A stretch of DNA of 64,000 nucleotides from Amphirosellinia nigrospora (lineage: Eukaryota > Ascomycota > Sordariomycetes > Xylariales > Xylariaceae): contig SCHM01000004.1 in NCBI GenBank assembly GCA_004123355.1, forward strand, positions 4,496,316-4,560,315, given 5' to 3'. Positions 62,405 through 64,000 of the stretch are shown here, piece by piece. The notes under the pieces were generated by a model. It saw only the letters and a list, made by a program, of their open reading frames with translations. It had not been told where the DNA came from and made no database searches. The translations under genes and the position numbers were made by a program. Positions within the stretch are counted from its first letter, which is position 1, and each line of letters starts with the position of its first letter.

Positions 62405-64000
62405 GCGCAAGATTTTGTTCGCCTTGCATTTATAGGCGTTACTGCATTGCCTGGCGTTGTTGGCACTTCATCTTGTAGTTGTGGTTATAGCGTTATTGAC
62501 TTTGAGCATTGAAGCTGCTAGGGGGATGATACTACGATAATTCGGGCTGCTCGTAGAGGGCAAGGGTTAGAGTCAACCTTGTACACTACACATTACAACT
62601 GTACATAATGAGAGATACCGTCATAGGACGGAAGTAATACTAGTCTCGCGTGGTTTATATCCATACCTGGAGGACACCTCGGCGTAATACCTAGTTAGGT
62701 ATTGGGTTATCAATCTAATCTACCGCCGCTGCAACGTTGCCTATCTTGATAATCTCTTGACCGTTTGTTGTGCCTAACCCGACGAGGAGATAGATGCAGT
62801 AGTTAAGAGGACTAGTGCATTTGGTTCCACTCGAATTCCCTGCAACTATATTGGTAGTCAACTTCAGCAATAAAGTCCAAACTTTATTTATTTACTTTAC
62901 TTTCTTTGTGATGACACAGTTTACCCAATTTAATCAATTATTCCAACCGTAGACGAAAAGTGAAGCATGCTACGTGTACTCCCTCAGAAAGCAAGAATCA
63001 TGATGCTCTTTGCTAAGTTTACGGCAGGCGAGGAGGGTCTCTGATGTAACTGATAGCGCGCATGTGGCTTACACTAGTTGGGGTTTTTGGGTTGGGGAAT
63101 TGCTGCAAGCTACCTAAGCTTTAAGGACAAGACCGCCGATCTTTCCAATGCCAGGGAAATCCCCATCCAGGCCAAGAAAGCTTAGTATGACAAATTGAGG
63201 AGGGCACTGATGCCGGCCGCCATCAGACTCCACGTATGTGCAGGCGGATATGCTGTGCTTACAGTACGTCTTCAAGTTAAAACCACCGTATACACGGGCC
63301 ATTGAACTCACTGCCGTGTTGATGCGTTGTGTTATAGAAACTCAGATTGTTCTACATCCATATTTGAAATGGCATGTCATCATGAATAAGAATCACACTT
63401 TACACCATACATCTACGCGATACGGTGGTATCCGGGTCGTCCGCGGCAGCAGTCTCGACGCGTCTGTCGGAGTAAGGTTGGGGAACCAAACGAGAGTGGA
63501 CATTGCTTAGTACATATCTGTGGGGTTGGTCCTTTTTGATCTCCAACCCCGGAACTCGGCAACCGTGATTAAAGGCCTGCAGATGAGATACTATATGAAT
63601 ACTGCTAATATTCTACCACACTATAACTCTATCGCCACCATTATCACCTTGCCACCACATGGCATCTTGGGAGGATAGAAGATGAATGGATGTTGGTCCA
63701 ACTACTTACATATCTATTTATGGAGGGTGGGGTTTGGTGTGTCTCGGTTGCGGTGTTGTGTCGTTGAAAGTTTCATGCGGCAACCGTATACGATGACGGC
63801 CGAGGTCGATCGTCACTTGTGCTTTTCACCGCTTTCACTTAGTGGTCGGGATCTCAACTACTCAGGACCGCAGAAGATAACGTTGGTCTTTTGGCTCTTT
63901 GTCCATCGGTCATTGCTCTATCAAGGCCTAATCAGGTTACGGCGTTCAGAGGCACTATCCCGGGCTAATTACGGCCGCCGAAAGTTGCCATGGACCACCG
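62405..64000. other. Intergenic to window end, no gene supported
   Basis: 1.6 kb. The last part (63110-63510) has overlapping protein-like open stretches on both strands: 63114-63311 minus, with SISACTYVESDGGRHQCPPQ, and 63238-63510 plus. Neither has a domain, signal peptide or splice support, so neither is called. Confidence 0.4.

Noticed and set aside
63114-63510. Possible small cysteine-containing protein on the minus strand and an overlapping plus-strand ORF
   Set aside because: No signal peptide and no splice-supported extension; the two overlap each other.

Overview
The window is nuclear DNA of a filamentous ascomycete (Pezizomycotina, probably Sordariomycetes or a close class; the class is inference). 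The genes have short introns with GTATGT/GTAAGT-type donors and CTAAC/CTGAC branch sites. The gene set is fungal (KAR9, GFA1, RPT4, PRE4, an HCNGP-family protein, CDC6, molybdenum cofactor sulfurase, a HET remnant). A 19.7 kb AT-only block carries the CpA/TpG depletion left by repeat-induced point mutation (RIP).

Layout. 1-9006: on the minus strand, the 5' end of a short-chain dehydrogenase, a disrupted FAD amine oxidase and a KAR9-family cortical/microtubule protein. 9007-28684: a TA-flanked DNA transposon with 102-bp terminal inverted repeats (TIRs), saturated with RIP. Inside it lies a 160-bp direct-repeat pair (probably the LTRs of an older retroelement), and inside that a second LTR retroelement with 285-bp LTRs and a clear ATTTA target duplication. 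Taking the inserts out leaves a transposon of about 5.4 kb. A GC-rich cluster of four hairpins at 24914-25060 and a subterminal tandem-repeat field at 27735-28556 stand out in it. 28685-46157: a conserved fungal protein of unknown function, RPT4 (26S proteasome ATPase), a long gene-poor stretch, GFA1 (hexosamine pathway), PRE4 (20S proteasome beta7), an HCNGP/SAP30BP-family protein and a conserved fungal protein with a basic, mitochondrial-type N-terminus. 46158-64000: a spliced-looking noncoding interval with a C/D-box snoRNA candidate, a tiny con-8-like gene, two genes of unknown function, a decayed HET-domain remnant, MoCo sulfurase, and CDC6 behind a cluster of MBF-type ACGCG cores.

Functional themes. 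Two proteasome subunits lie within 10 kb of each other, with the first enzyme of chitin precursor synthesis between them. MoCo sulfurase and CDC6 are divergently transcribed from one 717-bp region. No metabolic gene cluster is visible.

Caution on reading frames. Many conserved genes, including the essential GFA1 and RPT4, are broken by single-base frame changes, often where a short homopolymer looks one base short. Most of these 'broken' genes are therefore likely intact genes with consensus indel errors. Coordinates for such genes give the full span, not one open frame. The HET remnant differs because it has in-frame nonsense codons. The RIP block and the long intergenic stretches hold no gene I can support.
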